64,000 bases of DNA from Mesorhizobium sp. M1B.F.Ca.ET.045.04.1.1 (GTDB taxonomy: Bacteria; Pseudomonadota; Alphaproteobacteria; Rhizobiales; Rhizobiaceae), in assembly GCF_003952465.1 (NCBI RefSeq), contig NZ_CP034448.1:4937001-5001000 (forward strand), read 5' to 3'. Of the stretch, positions 42,274-50,733 are shown one piece after another. The translations under genes and the position numbers were made by a program. Position 1 is the stretch's first letter, and every line of letters begins with the position of its first letter. The notes under the pieces are model-generated. The model did no database searches. It was given only the letters and a program-made list of their open reading frames with translations, and had not been told where the DNA came from.

Positions 42274-43779
42274 ATGAGCATCATCGATACCCGCACGCCC
42301 GACCCGAAACGCCTGATCTCCGGCGCCACTGGCGACTGGGAGATCATCATCGGGCTTGAAGTGCATGCGCAAGTGACGTCCGAGGCAAAGCTCTTCTCCG
42401 GCGCTTCGACCTCCTTCGGCGCCGCGCCCAACGCCAATGTCAGCCTGGTCGACGCGGCGATGCCCGGCATGCTGCCGGTGATCAACGAGGAATGCGTCAA
42501 GCAGGCGATCCGCACCGGGCTGGGCTTGAAGGCCGAGATCAATCACAAGTCCGTCTTCGACCGGAAGAACTACTTTTATCCGGATCTGCCGCAGGGCTAT
42601 CAGATCTCGCAGTACAAGCAGCCGATCGTCGGCGAGGGCAAGGTGATCGTCTCCGTCGGGCCCGACCGGCAGGGCGAGTTCGAGGACATCGAGGTCGGCA
42701 TCGAACGGCTGCATCTGGAGCAGGATGCCGGCAAGTCGATGCACGACCAGCATCCGACCATGTCCTATGTCGATCTCAACCGCTCCGGCGTGGCGCTGAT
42801 GGAGATCGTCTCCAAGCCCGACATGCGCTCCGCCGACGAGGCCAAGGCCTATGTCAGCAAGCTGCGCACCATCATGCGCTATCTCGGCACTTGCGACGGC
42901 AACATGGACGAAGGTTCGCTGCGCGCCGACGTCAACGTCTCGGTGCGCCGTCCCGGCGGCGCCTTCGGCACGCGTTGCGAGATCAAGAACGTCAATTCGA
43001 TCCGCTTCATCGGCCAGGCCATCGAGTCCGAAGCCCGCCGGCAGGTCGCCATCCTGGAGGACGGCGGCGCGATCGAGCAGGAGACAAGGCTGTTCGATGC
43101 CAACAAGGGCGAGACGCGCTCGATGCGCTCCAAGGAAGAGGCGCATGACTACCGCTATTTCCCGGACCCCGACCTTCTGCCGCTGGAGTTCGACCAGGCC
43201 TATGTCGAGGCCTTGGCGCAGCATCTGCCGGAACTGCCCGACGACAAAAAGGCGCGCCTGATCGGGTCGCTCGGCCTCTCGACCTACGACGCATCGGTGC
43301 TGGTGTCGGAGAAGCCGGTTGCCGACTATTTCGAGAAGGTGGCGGCCGGGCGCGATGGCAAGCTTGCCGCCAACTGGGTTATCAACGACCTGTTGGGTGC
43401 TCTCAACAAGGCCGGAAAAGATATCGAAAGCGCCCCGGTTTCGCCTGAGCAGCTTGGTGCCGTCATCGACCTGATCAAGGAAGGCACGATCTCCGGCAAG
43501 ATCGCCAAGGACCTGTTCGAAATCGTCTGGAACGAAGGCGGCGATCCGCGTCAGCTGGTCGAAAGCCGCGGCATGAAGCAGGTGACCGATACCGGCGCCA
43601 TCGAGAAGGCGGTCGACGAGGTCATCGCCGCCAATCCGGACAAGGCCGAGCAGGCGCGCGCCAAGCCGACAATGGCGGGCTGGTTCGTCGGCCAGGTGAT
43701 GAAGGCGACCGGCGGCAAGGCGAACCCGCAGGCGGTCAACGAATTGGTCAAGGCCAAGCTCGGCATCGCCGACCAGTAA
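42274..43779 (+). CDS. gatB: Aspartyl/glutamyl-tRNA amidotransferase subunit B
   Basis: GatB, 501 residues, is the kinase/amidotransferase-tRNA subunit of GatCAB, which converts Glu-tRNA(Gln) and Asp-tRNA(Asn). Motifs include W-E-I-I-I-G-L-E-V-H-A-Q-V near residue 24, F-D-R-K-N-Y-F-Y-P-D-L-P-Q-G-Y-Q-I-S-Q near 90, and the YqeY-like helical C-terminus with G-W-F-V-G-Q-V-M-K. It reads alone, and the gatC and gatA genes are elsewhere. It ends seven bases before the convergent panC. Confidence 0.97.
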   Translation: MSIIDTRTPDPKRLISGATGDWEIIIGLEVHAQVTSEAKLFSGASTSFGAAPNANVSLVDAAMPGMLPVINEECVKQAIRTGLGLKAEINHKSVFDRKNYFYPDLPQGYQISQYKQPIVGEGKVIVSVGPDRQGEFEDIEVGIERLHLEQDAGKSMHDQHPTMSYVDLNRSGVALMEIVSKPDMRSADEAKAYVSKLRTIMRYLGTCDGNMDEGSLRADVNVSVRRPGGAFGTRCEIKNVNSIRFIGQAIESEARRQVAILEDGGAIEQETRLFDANKGETRSMRSKEEAHDYRYFPDPDLLPLEFDQAYVEALAQHLPELPDDKKARLIGSLGLSTYDASVLVSEKPVADYFEKVAAGRDGKLAANWVINDLLGALNKAGKDIESAPVSPEQLGAVIDLIKEGTISGKIAKDLFEIVWNEGGDPRQLVESRGMKQVTDTGAIEKAVDEVIAANPDKAEQARAKPTMAGWFVGQVMKATGGKANPQAVNELVKAKLGIADQ

Positions 43780-43786
43780 ACCCCGA

Positions 43787-44638
43787 TCAGGCGGGGGAAA
43801 TCTCGATATTGTCGATCAGCCTGGTCGTCCCGAGCCAGACCGCGGCGAGCAGGCGTCCGCCGCGATCCTGCCGCCGGGGGCCGAGCGTCACGGCTTCGCG
43901 TGCGGCGACGTAATCGACCTTTCGAAAGCCCGCCCGGACGAGCGCTTCCGCGGCCTCGCCCACAGCACTTGCCTCATCCCCGCCGGAGGCCAGTTTCGCA
44001 GCGGTTTGACGCAAGACCAAGTTGAGCTTGCGCGCGACGCCAAGTTCGACCTCGCTGAGATAGGCGTTGCGCGACGACATGGCGAGACCGTGCGGGTCGC
44101 GCACGGTCGGCGCGCCGATGATCTCGACCGGCAGATCGAGATCTCGGCAAAGCTGCCTGACGACGCAAAGCTGCTGATAATCCTTCTCGCCGAACACGGC
44201 GCAATCGGGTGCCGCCTGCAGGAAAAGCTTGGTCACCACCGTGGCGACACCGTCGAAGAAGGTCGGCCTGAAATCCGTTTCCAGGCCGGAAGAGGGGCCG
44301 CCCACCGAGATTTTGGTGGCAAAGCCCGCCGGATACATTTCCGTCACGCCTGGTGTGAAGGCGAGATGCGCGCCCGCTTCCCGCAACCGGTCGAGATCGC
44401 GGACGAGCTGGCGTGGATACTTATCCAGGTCCTCTGTCGGCGCGAACTGGGTCGGATTGACGAAGATCGAGACGACGCAGCGCTCGGCCTTTTCGAGCGC
44501 GACCCTGATCAAAGAGATGTGGCCGTCATGCAGGGCGCCCATGGTTGGCACCATGGCGATCGTCTGACCGTCTTGGCGCCAGTCCCGGATTTGCGCGCGA
44601 AGTGCTGCGACGCTGTCGACAACGATTGGCCCACTCAT
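43787..44638 (-). CDS. panC: Pantothenate synthetase
   Basis: PanC joins pantoate and beta-alanine with ATP. The 283-residue length is normal. Visible motifs are V-P-T-M-G-A-L-H-D-G-H near the N-terminus (the HIGH-like site), F-V-N-P-T-Q-F, and F-G-E-K-D-Y-Q-Q-L. Its ATG overlaps the stop of panB by four bases, so the two steps of pantothenate synthesis are translationally coupled. Expression probably starts upstream of panB. Confidence 0.97.
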   Translation of the reverse strand: MSGPIVVDSVAALRAQIRDWRQDGQTIAMVPTMGALHDGHISLIRVALEKAERCVVSIFVNPTQFAPTEDLDKYPRQLVRDLDRLREAGAHLAFTPGVTEMYPAGFATKISVGGPSSGLETDFRPTFFDGVATVVTKLFLQAAPDCAVFGEKDYQQLCVVRQLCRDLDLPVEIIGAPTVRDPHGLAMSSRNAYLSEVELGVARKLNLVLRQTAAKLASGGDEASAVGEAAEALVRAGFRKVDYVAAREAVTLGPRRQDRGGRLLAAVWLGTTRLIDNIEISPA

Positions 44639-45474
44639 ACCTTGTCCTTGCCCGATGTCGCCGAAAAGACGTGGTCCGGTCCCGGAAATGCGCGGCCGCG
44701 CACTTCGGCGGCGTAACGCGCCGCCGCATCCGAAATTGTATCGCGCAGGTGTGCGTATTCCTTGACGAATTTCGGCACGCGGTCGACGGTCATGCCGATC
44801 ATGTCGTCGATGACCAGGATCTGGCCGTCGCAGTCGCCGCTGGCGCCGATGCCGATGGTTGGAATGGCGATATGGCGGGTGATGTCCGAGGCCACTGCCT
44901 CCACCGTGCCTTCGATGACGACCGAGAAGGCGCCGGCCTTTTCGACCGCTTCGGCGTCACGAAACAGAGCGGCGATGTTTTCCTCGGTCCGGCCCTTGAT
45001 CTTGTAGCCGCCGTCTTTTTCCACGGATTGCGGTTGCAGGCCAATATGGCCCATGACCGGGATGCCTTCGGCGACGATGGCCGCGATCTGTTCGGCCACG
45101 TCGACGCCGCCCTCGAGTTTCACCGCCTGGCAGCCGGTTTCCTCGACAATTCGTCGAGCCGAGGCAACGGCCTCCGCCGCCGAGGCCTCGTAGCTGCCCG
45201 CCGGCATATCGACGACGACACAGGCTTTTGTCGAGCCGCGCATTACCGCTTGTCCATGCGCGATCATCATCTCAAGCGAGGCGCCGAGCGTCGTGGGATG
45301 GCCATGCAGCACCATGGCGACGCTGTCGCCGACCAAAAGCAGGTCGACATGCGCATCGAGCATGCGGGCTACCGGATAGGTATAGGCCGTGAGACAGACG
45401 ATCGGCACGCCACCCTTGCGGCGACGGATGTCTTCGGCGCCGATCCGATTGCCGGTGGATCGTTCTGGGGCCAA
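44635..45474 (-). CDS. panB: Ketopantoate hydroxymethyltransferase
   Basis: PanB adds a hydroxymethyl group from methylenetetrahydrofolate to ketoisovalerate. The 279-residue TIM barrel shows V-C-L-T-A-Y-T near the N-terminus, V-D-L-L-L-V-G-D-S, M-G-H-I-G-L-Q-P-Q-S and a catalytic E in V-I-E-G-T. The metal-binding D-S and D residues are present. A possible SD for ATG 45474 (GAGG) lies close by. First gene of the panB-panC unit. Confidence 0.96.
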   Translation of the reverse strand: MAPERSTGNRIGAEDIRRRKGGVPIVCLTAYTYPVARMLDAHVDLLLVGDSVAMVLHGHPTTLGASLEMMIAHGQAVMRGSTKACVVVDMPAGSYEASAAEAVASARRIVEETGCQAVKLEGGVDVAEQIAAIVAEGIPVMGHIGLQPQSVEKDGGYKIKGRTEENIAALFRDAEAVEKAGAFSVVIEGTVEAVASDITRHIAIPTIGIGASGDCDGQILVIDDMIGMTVDRVPKFVKEYAHLRDTISDAAARYAAEVRGRAFPGPDHVFSATSGKDKV

Positions 45475-45801
45475 TCGTCACCTCCTCGACCGGCGCGGGC
45501 CGGATGCCCGCTTGATGGGCGCGTGCGAGCTTTAGAAACCCAGGCAACGCTTGGCAAGCCGAGGTGGCGACATCTCCGCGCGTGTATCGATTTAATGCAT
45601 GTCGCGCAAAAGTTCGCAGCGGTTTTGCGAAACGACATGCATAAGAACAAAACTAAAGCGCGCCGCCTGAATCGATTTCAGCGCGACGCGCTTTAGCGCA
45701 CGAAGCATTTACATCGTGCGGCGCGGCAAAACTCTTGCCTTCGCGATGGCCTGACGCCATAAGCAGGAAACAGCGCGGCCGCTGCCGCCACGAGGATCTG
45801 G
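45475..45801. other. Intergenic region between panB and the NDUFA12 gene
   Basis: A 327-base divergent spacer. Positions 45595-45697 hold a rhizobial palindromic element, listed separately. The left part should contain the panB promoter and the right part that of the NDUFA12 gene; no promoter was clear enough to report. Confidence 0.5.
45595..45697. repeat. RIME-like double palindrome
   Basis: First palindrome ATGCATGTCG (45595) / CGACATGCAT (45633) with core AGTTCGCAGCGGTTTT. Second: AAAGCGCG and CGCGCTTT-type arms around TGAATCGATTTCA, ending at about 45697. Same family as the 34.9 and 48.1 kb elements. Confidence 0.75.
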
Positions 45802-46200
45802 ATGAAGACTTTCCTGCTGCAATTTTTCACCTGGTGGAACAGCCAGACGCTGGGCACGCGCTTCCACACCTGGCGATTCGGCAAGAAGGTCGGCGAGGAC
45901 GAGACCGGCAACGTCTACTATGAAGGCGGCGTCGATTCGGAAGGCCGCACCCGCCGCTGGGTCATCTATCGCGACTATTCCGAAGCTTCGAAGATCCCTC
46001 CGGGTTGGCATGGTTGGATCCATCATCGGGTCGACACGCCTCCGCCGAGCGAGAGCTATAAGGCCCGTGAGTGGCAGAAGCCGCATCGGCCGAACCTGAC
46101 CGGAACGCCCGGCGCCTATCGCCCGCAGGGTTCCATCTTGACCAACCAGCACCGCCCGCAGGTGACTGGCGATTACGACGCTTGGACTCCCGGTTCGTAA
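45802..46200 (+). CDS. Complex I accessory subunit NDUFA12 homologue
   Basis: A 132-residue homologue of the mitochondrial 17.2 kDa (B17.2/NDUFA12) accessory subunit, which is present in alphaproteobacterial complex I. The conserved core is F-F-T-W-W-N-S-Q-T-L-G-T-R, then G-N-V-Y-Y-E, then W-V-I-Y with P-P-G-W-H-G-W-I-H-H, and the final R-P-Q-V-T-G-D-Y-D-A-W-T-P. Adjacency to the DUF2155 and aat genes is characteristic of Rhizobiales. Confidence 0.95.
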   Translation: MKTFLLQFFTWWNSQTLGTRFHTWRFGKKVGEDETGNVYYEGGVDSEGRTRRWVIYRDYSEASKIPPGWHGWIHHRVDTPPPSESYKAREWQKPHRPNLTGTPGAYRPQGSILTNQHRPQVTGDYDAWTPGS

Positions 46201-46318
46201 ACGCGTTTTTCGGTCCTTTGTCGCCACAATTGGCGTTTAGCTGCTTGCTGATATCGCAGCCATGACTAGCCTTGGGCGATTGAGAGAATCACCCGGGCGC
46301 AACCACCGGTATCCTTGC

Positions 46319-46969
46319 ATGAGCATTTTCGAGCAATTCCAGGAAAAGTGCGTAGCGGTTTTCCGTCCGGAATTGCGGGCAAAGATTGCAAGCCGTATCT
46401 CGACGGGATTGTTCGCAGCAGCTTCGGTTCTGACAGCCTCGACTGCCGTGTTCGCCGCCGCGCAGGCGCCTGCGCCGCCGCCGACCTCCGACCGCGTCAC
46501 CAATCCGGTGGCCGAATTCGCCGGCATCGACAAGATCACCGGGCGCATCATCACCTTCGACGTCTATATCGACGAGACGGTGCAGTTCGGTGCCCTGCAG
46601 GTGACGCCGCGCGTCTGCTACTCGCGGCCGGAGACGGAGCAGCCGAAGACCGATTCCTTCGTCGAGGTCGACGAGATCACGCTCGACCGCAAGATCCGCC
46701 GCATCTTCACCGGCTGGATGTTCGCCGAAAGCCCCGGCCTCAACGCCGTCGAGCATGCCGTCTATGACGTCTGGCTGAAGGCCTGCAAGCAGAAGTCTGA
46801 CGTGCCGCCGCCAACCGCCGCGAAGGCCGATACGGGCAAGCCGAAGACGAACGCCAAGCCGAAGGCGCCTGCGCAGGATCAGCCGGCCGAAGCTGCGCCC
46901 GAGCCGACTGGTACTGCTCCCGACGCGGCCGATCCTAGCTCGGGCGACGACACCACCGACACGAACTGA
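46319..46969 (+). CDS. DUF2155 exported protein
   Basis: A 216-residue DUF2155 protein, common in alphaproteobacteria beside NDUFA12. The conserved domain runs from about residue 65 (I-D-K-I-T-G-R-I-I-T-F-D-V) to 165 (V-Y-D-V-W-L-K-A-C), with cysteines in R-V-C-Y-S-R and at the end. The C-terminal 50 residues are a proline/alanine-rich tail. From M-S-I-F (46319) the first 20 residues are encoded by a palindromic repeat, followed by a signal-like stretch (about 32-48). No good ribosome site is seen before 46319, so the real start is uncertain. Function unknown. Confidence 0.82.
   Translation: MSIFEQFQEKCVAVFRPELRAKIASRISTGLFAAASVLTASTAVFAAAQAPAPPPTSDRVTNPVAEFAGIDKITGRIITFDVYIDETVQFGALQVTPRVCYSRPETEQPKTDSFVEVDEITLDRKIRRIFTGWMFAESPGLNAVEHAVYDVWLKACKQKSDVPPPTAAKADTGKPKTNAKPKAPAQDQPAEAAPEPTGTAPDAADPSSGDDTTDTN
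46333..46376. repeat. Rhizobial palindromic element inside a coding region
   Basis: Arms GCAATTCC (46333-46340) and GGAATTGC (46369-46376), inner GGAAAA (46342) and TTTTCC (46359), around GTGCGTAGCGG. It codes for part of the apparent N-terminus of the DUF2155 protein. Confidence 0.75.
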
Positions 46970-47033
46970 TCCTATCGGAACCTGCCCCTCTGTTGTCCGT
47001 TCCAATCGACGACAGGCGCAGGAGGATTCTGCT

Positions 47034-47426
47034 ATGGGCAAGACGAGGCCGATCACCGCCAGCAAGCAAGAGCTTCTGGATCTCGAGAAAGGTTTCTGGA
47101 CGGGCGATTCCGCGTACTTCGCGGCCAATGCCGATGCGGAGTGCCTGGTGGCCTTTCCAGAGATGGCAAAGAGAATGACCAATACCGAATTGGCCAAGAC
47201 CGCAGGCAAGCCCAACCGCTGGCGCAATCTCGACATCAGGCTGAAGGGCATGGTCGAACCCGGCAGCGATATCATCATGCTGACCTACGAGGCACGCGCG
47301 ACACGGGAAAACGGCGAGCCCTATGCCGCTCTTGTCAGCACCGGCTATGTCCATCGCGCCGACGGCTGGAAGATGATGTTCCATGCGCAGACACCGATCG
47401 ATGCAGGAGCTGAGGCTCAGGGATAA
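47034..47426 (+). CDS. NTF2-like (SnoaL/DUF4440-type) protein
   Basis: A 130-residue single-domain protein predicted to adopt the NTF2 cone fold: an N-terminal helix with L-L-D-L-E-K-G-F-W, then Y-F-A-A-N-A-D-A-E-C-L-V, then beta strands with I-I-M-L-T-Y-E-A-R-A and S-T-G-Y-V-H-R-A-D-G-W-K-M-M-F-H. This resembles DUF4440 proteins, which are often of unknown function. AGGAGG precedes ATG 47034. The last ten bases overlap the end of the convergent aat gene. Confidence 0.8.
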   Translation: MGKTRPITASKQELLDLEKGFWTGDSAYFAANADAECLVAFPEMAKRMTNTELAKTAGKPNRWRNLDIRLKGMVEPGSDIIMLTYEARATRENGEPYAALVSTGYVHRADGWKMMFHAQTPIDAGAEAQG

Positions 47427-48034
47427 AACGTCGCCTCGCCCTTCAAGGCCTCGGCCAGCATCTTCTCATAGCGGCTGCGCGGCACGTCGATGGCGCCGAA
47501 GCGCTTGAGGTGCTCCGTGGTGAACTGCGTATCGAGCAGCGCGAAGCGGCGTTCGTTCAACCGCTCGACGAGATAGTAGAGGCAGGTCTTCGAGGCGTCG
47601 GTTTCCCGGGCGAACATGCTTTCGCCGAAGAACACGCGCCCGAGCGAAACGCCATAGAGGCCGCCGACCAGCCGGCCCGCGCGCCACGCCTCGACGGAAT
47701 GGCAGTGGCCCAGCCGGTAGAGATCGATATAGGCTTCGCGGATCGGGGCATTGATCCAGGTCGAGCGCCGCTCGTCGCGCTTTTCGGCGCAGCCGTCGAT
47801 CGTCGCCTCGAAGTCGAAATCGTAGCGGATGTCGAACGGGTGCCTGCGGATCGTCTTCTTCAGGCTGCGCGGCGTGTGGAAGCCGTCTAGCGGGATGATG
47901 CCGCGCGTTTCCGGCCGCACCCAGAACACTTCCGGGTCGTTCGCGCTCTCAGCCATCGGGAATACGCCCGAAGCATAGGCTTTCAGCAGCAGGTCGGTCG
48001 GGATGCGGTAGCCGGGCGCGTAGGGACGAGTCAT
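47417..48034 (-). CDS. aat: Leucyl/phenylalanyl-tRNA-protein transferase
   Basis: Aat adds leucine or phenylalanine to the N-terminus of proteins with basic N-termini, marking them for ClpS/ClpAP. The 205-residue form is the short alphaproteobacterial type. Family motifs are Y-A-S-G-V-F-P-M-A-E near residue 25, P-E-T-R-G-I-I-P-L-D-G-F, and C-H-S-V-E-A-W near 115. ATG 48034 opens M-T-R-P-Y-A-P-G-Y; a longer frame to 48112 contains a cysteine-rich shadow. Its end overlaps the convergent NTF2-like gene. accC lies upstream across an intergenic repeat. Confidence 0.92.
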   Translation of the reverse strand: MTRPYAPGYRIPTDLLLKAYASGVFPMAESANDPEVFWVRPETRGIIPLDGFHTPRSLKKTIRRHPFDIRYDFDFEATIDGCAEKRDERRSTWINAPIREAYIDLYRLGHCHSVEAWRAGRLVGGLYGVSLGRVFFGESMFARETDASKTCLYYLVERLNERRFALLDTQFTTEHLKRFGAIDVPRSRYEKMLAEALKGEATFYP

Positions 48035-48060
48035 TGCGCCATTATAACCGCAACACCACA

Positions 48061-48169
48061 ACGCATGTCGCTCAAAAGTGCGCAGCGGTTTTGGGAGAAC
48101 GACACGCATCAAAACAACATTTGAAGCGCGTCGCCTGAATCTGTTTCAGAGCGATGCGCTTTTAACGCA
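48061..48169. repeat. RIME-like element between accC and aat
   Basis: Contains CGCATGTCGCTC...CGACACGCAT-like arms with core AAGTGCGCAGCGGTTTT, followed by a second imperfect palindrome (GAAGCGCGTCGCC ... GCGATGCGCTTT). Same family as the other copies in this window. A further hairpin with GCGCTTC/GAAGCGC ends lies at 48225-48254. Confidence 0.7.
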
Positions 48170-48301
48170 CGTGAGTACCGGCCTACGCCGGCCGTAGCCT
48201 TAATTAACTGCTACGCTACTCATGAGCGCTTCGGCCGGCGAAGGCCGGAAGCGCAGGAAGCCGCTATTTGCAGGCCGGCATCACCTGAATATCGATAGAC
48301 T

Positions 48302-49645
48302 CTAATCGGCCTTGGCCAAATATTCCTCCAGCCAGTGGATGTCGTAGTCGCCATTGGCGATGTCCGGATTGCCGACCAGGTCGCGGAACAGCGGCAGCGT
48401 CGTCTTGATGCCGTCGACGACGAACTCGTCGAGCGCGCGTCGCAGCCGCATCATGCATTCGACCCGGTTGCGCCCATGCACGATCAGCTTGCCGATCAGG
48501 CTGTCGTAATAGGGCGGGATCCTGTAGCCGGAATAGACTCCCGAATCGACACGGATGCCGAGGCCGCCCGGCGTGTGGAAATGCGTGATCGTGCCGGGTG
48601 AAGGCGTGAAGGTGCGCGGGTCCTCGGCATTGATGCGGCACTCGATGGCGTGGCCGTTGAACTTGATGTCTTCCTGCCTGACCGACAGCCCGCCGCCGGA
48701 GGCGACGCGGATCTGCTCGTGCACTAGATCGATGCCGGTGATCGCTTCCGTCACCGGATGCTCGACCTGCAGGCGGGTGTTCATCTCGATGAAATAGAAC
48801 TCGCCGTTCTCGTAGAGGAATTCGATGGTGCCGGCGCCGGAATAGCCGAGATCGGCGATCGCCTTGGCGCAGATGCCGCCGATTCGGGCTCGCTCCTCGG
48901 CATTGAGAGCGGGGGAGTTGGCTTCTTCCCAGACCTTCTGGTGGCGGCGCTGCAGCGAACAGTCGCGCTCGCCGAAATGCACGCCGCGGCCGGCGCCGTC
49001 GCCGAACACCTGCAATTCGATATGGCGCGGCTTTTCCAGATATTTCTCGATGTAGACGGCGTCGTCGCCGAAGGCGGCGCCGGCTTCCGACTTTGCCGTC
49101 TGCAGCGCCACCTCGAGATCGGCCTCCGTGCGCGCCACCTTCATGCCGCGGCCGCCGCCGCCGGCCGAAGCCTTGATGATCACCGGATAGCCGATCTCGG
49201 CGGCGACGCGCTTTGCTTCCTTCTCGTCGCTGATCGCGCCATCGGAACCAGGCACGACCGGGATGCCGAGGCGCTTTGCCGTGCGCTTGGCCTCGATCTT
49301 GTCGCCCATGATGCGGATATGGTCGCCCGAGGGGCCGATGAAGGTGATGTTGTGGGCGGCGAGGATGTCGGCGAACTTGGCGTTTTCCGACAGGAAGCCG
49401 TAACCCGGATGCACGGCGTCGGCGCCGGTGATCTCGCAGGCGGCGACGATCTGGTGGATGTTGAGATAGCTTTCGCGCGACGGCGGCGGGCCGATGCAGA
49501 CGCTCTCGTCGGCAAGCCGCACATGCATGGCGTCGGAATCGGCCGTCGAATGGACAACCACCGTCTGGATGCCGAGCTCCTTGCAGGCGCGCAGCACCCG
49601 GAGTGCGATTTCGCCGCGATTGGCGATGAGGATCTTCTGGAACAT
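48302..49645 (-). CDS. accC: Acetyl-CoA carboxylase biotin carboxylase subunit
   Basis: AccC, 447 residues, carboxylates biotin on AccB with ATP and bicarbonate. It has the biotin carboxylase N-domain (L-I-A-N-R-G-E-I-A-L-R), the ATP-grasp domain with K-A-S-A-G-G-G-G-R-G-M-K (about 159-170), and catalytic residues in F-I-E-M-N-T-R-L-Q-V-E-H-P-V-T-E. The start is ATG 49645, 18 bases after accB. The order accB-accC-aat on the minus strand follows aroQ, a common rhizobial arrangement. Confidence 0.97.
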   Translation of the reverse strand: MFQKILIANRGEIALRVLRACKELGIQTVVVHSTADSDAMHVRLADESVCIGPPPSRESYLNIHQIVAACEITGADAVHPGYGFLSENAKFADILAAHNITFIGPSGDHIRIMGDKIEAKRTAKRLGIPVVPGSDGAISDEKEAKRVAAEIGYPVIIKASAGGGGRGMKVARTEADLEVALQTAKSEAGAAFGDDAVYIEKYLEKPRHIELQVFGDGAGRGVHFGERDCSLQRRHQKVWEEANSPALNAEERARIGGICAKAIADLGYSGAGTIEFLYENGEFYFIEMNTRLQVEHPVTEAITGIDLVHEQIRVASGGGLSVRQEDIKFNGHAIECRINAEDPRTFTPSPGTITHFHTPGGLGIRVDSGVYSGYRIPPYYDSLIGKLIVHGRNRVECMMRLRRALDEFVVDGIKTTLPLFRDLVGNPDIANGDYDIHWLEEYLAKAD

Positions 49646-49663
49646 CTGCCGCTGTTCCCGGCT

Positions 49664-50128
49664 CTACTCGATGACCACGAGCGGCATGCCGTATTCGACC
49701 GGTTGGGCGTCCTCGATCAGGATCGCCGTTACCGTTCCGCCACGCGGCGACGGGATCTGGTTCATCGTCTTCATCGCTTCGATGATGAGCAGCGTCTGGC
49801 CTTCCTTCACCTTCTGGCCGATCTCGACGAACGGCTTGGCGTCGGGCGAGGGCGCCAGATAGGCAGTGCCGACCATCGGCGAGGGCACCGCGTTCTTGGA
49901 AGGGTCTGCTACCGCCCCAGCCACTGCCGATTGGGCCGGCGCGGCAACCGCCGTCGCGGCCGGGATAGGAAGCGGCGCGGCAACCGCATGGACGGCCTGC
50001 GACTGGCGCGACACGCGCACCTTCAGGTCGCCGAGCTCGACCTCGATCTCGGTCAGGTTGGTGTCGTTCAGTATGCCCGCCAGATCTCGGATCAGCTGCT
50101 GGTCAACACCGTTCTTCTTTATCGACAT
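49664..50128 (-). CDS. accB: Biotin carboxyl carrier protein of acetyl-CoA carboxylase
   Basis: AccB, 154 residues. An N-terminal helix-rich part, then a proline/alanine linker (about residues 45-75), then the biotinyl domain with E-A-M-K-T-M-N in place of the textbook E-A-M-K-M. The lysine is the biotin site. ATG 50128 gives M-S-I-K-K-N-G-V-D; an upstream start at 50158 is unlikely. It is 18 bases before accC and 26 bases after aroQ. Confidence 0.97.
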   Translation of the reverse strand: MSIKKNGVDQQLIRDLAGILNDTNLTEIEVELGDLKVRVSRQSQAVHAVAAPLPIPAATAVAAPAQSAVAGAVADPSKNAVPSPMVGTAYLAPSPDAKPFVEIGQKVKEGQTLLIIEAMKTMNQIPSPRGGTVTAILIEDAQPVEYGMPLVVIE

Positions 50129-50154
50129 GTTCGAGCCTTCTGTTTGGGAGCCGG

Positions 50155-50589
50155 TCACAGGCGTGCCGCCAGTGCCTGCAGCGCAAGCGTATAGCCGAGC
50201 GGCCCGAACCCGCAGATCATGCCGACGGCGACCGGCGCGACCATGGAGACGTGGCGGAAAGGCTCCCGCGCGTGGATGTTGGAAAGATGGACTTCAGCGA
50301 CAGGCAGCGGCGCGATCGCCCGGATGGCGTCGTGGATCGCAATCGAGGTGTGGCTGTAGGCGCCGGGATTGATGACGATGCCTGCGGCCTTGTCGCCGGC
50401 TTCCTGGATCCAGTCGACGAGATCGCCCTCGTGATTGGACTGGCGAAAATCGATCGCGAGCCCAAGCGCCTTGCCTGCGGCCTTGCAGTCCTCGGCTATG
50501 GCGGCAAGCGTCTTGCCGCCATAGATGCCCGGCTCGCGCTTGCCGAGTGCATTGAGATTGGGACCGTTCAGGACGAAAATCGTTTTCAA
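50155..50589 (-). CDS. aroQ: Type II 3-dehydroquinate dehydratase
   Basis: AroQ removes water from 3-dehydroquinate in the shikimate pathway. The 144-residue protein starts at TTG 50589 (K-T-I-F-V-L-N-G-P-N-L-N), with AGAGG nine bases upstream; no ATG gives a sensible start. Conserved residues include N-G-P-N-L-N-A-L-G-K-R-E-P-G-I-Y-G, S-N-H-E-G, N-P-G-A-Y-S-H-T-S and E-V-H-L-S-N-I-H-A-R-E-P-F-R. It is the first gene of the aroQ-accB-accC group. Confidence 0.95.
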   Translation of the reverse strand: MKTIFVLNGPNLNALGKREPGIYGGKTLAAIAEDCKAAGKALGLAIDFRQSNHEGDLVDWIQEAGDKAAGIVINPGAYSHTSIAIHDAIRAIAPLPVAEVHLSNIHAREPFRHVSMVAPVAVGMICGFGPLGYTLALQALAARL

Positions 50590-50733
50590 ATATGCCGACC
50601 TCTTCGGCGCCGGCCTCAAGCCGGCGCGCCGGACCTCTATAATGGGCATAGCCGCCCGCGAAAAGAGCGCAAGTGCGTTCTTTCGCTGTCCACAACAGGC
50701 GGAAAACCGCCTGCCGGCGCGGCCTGCAGCTAC

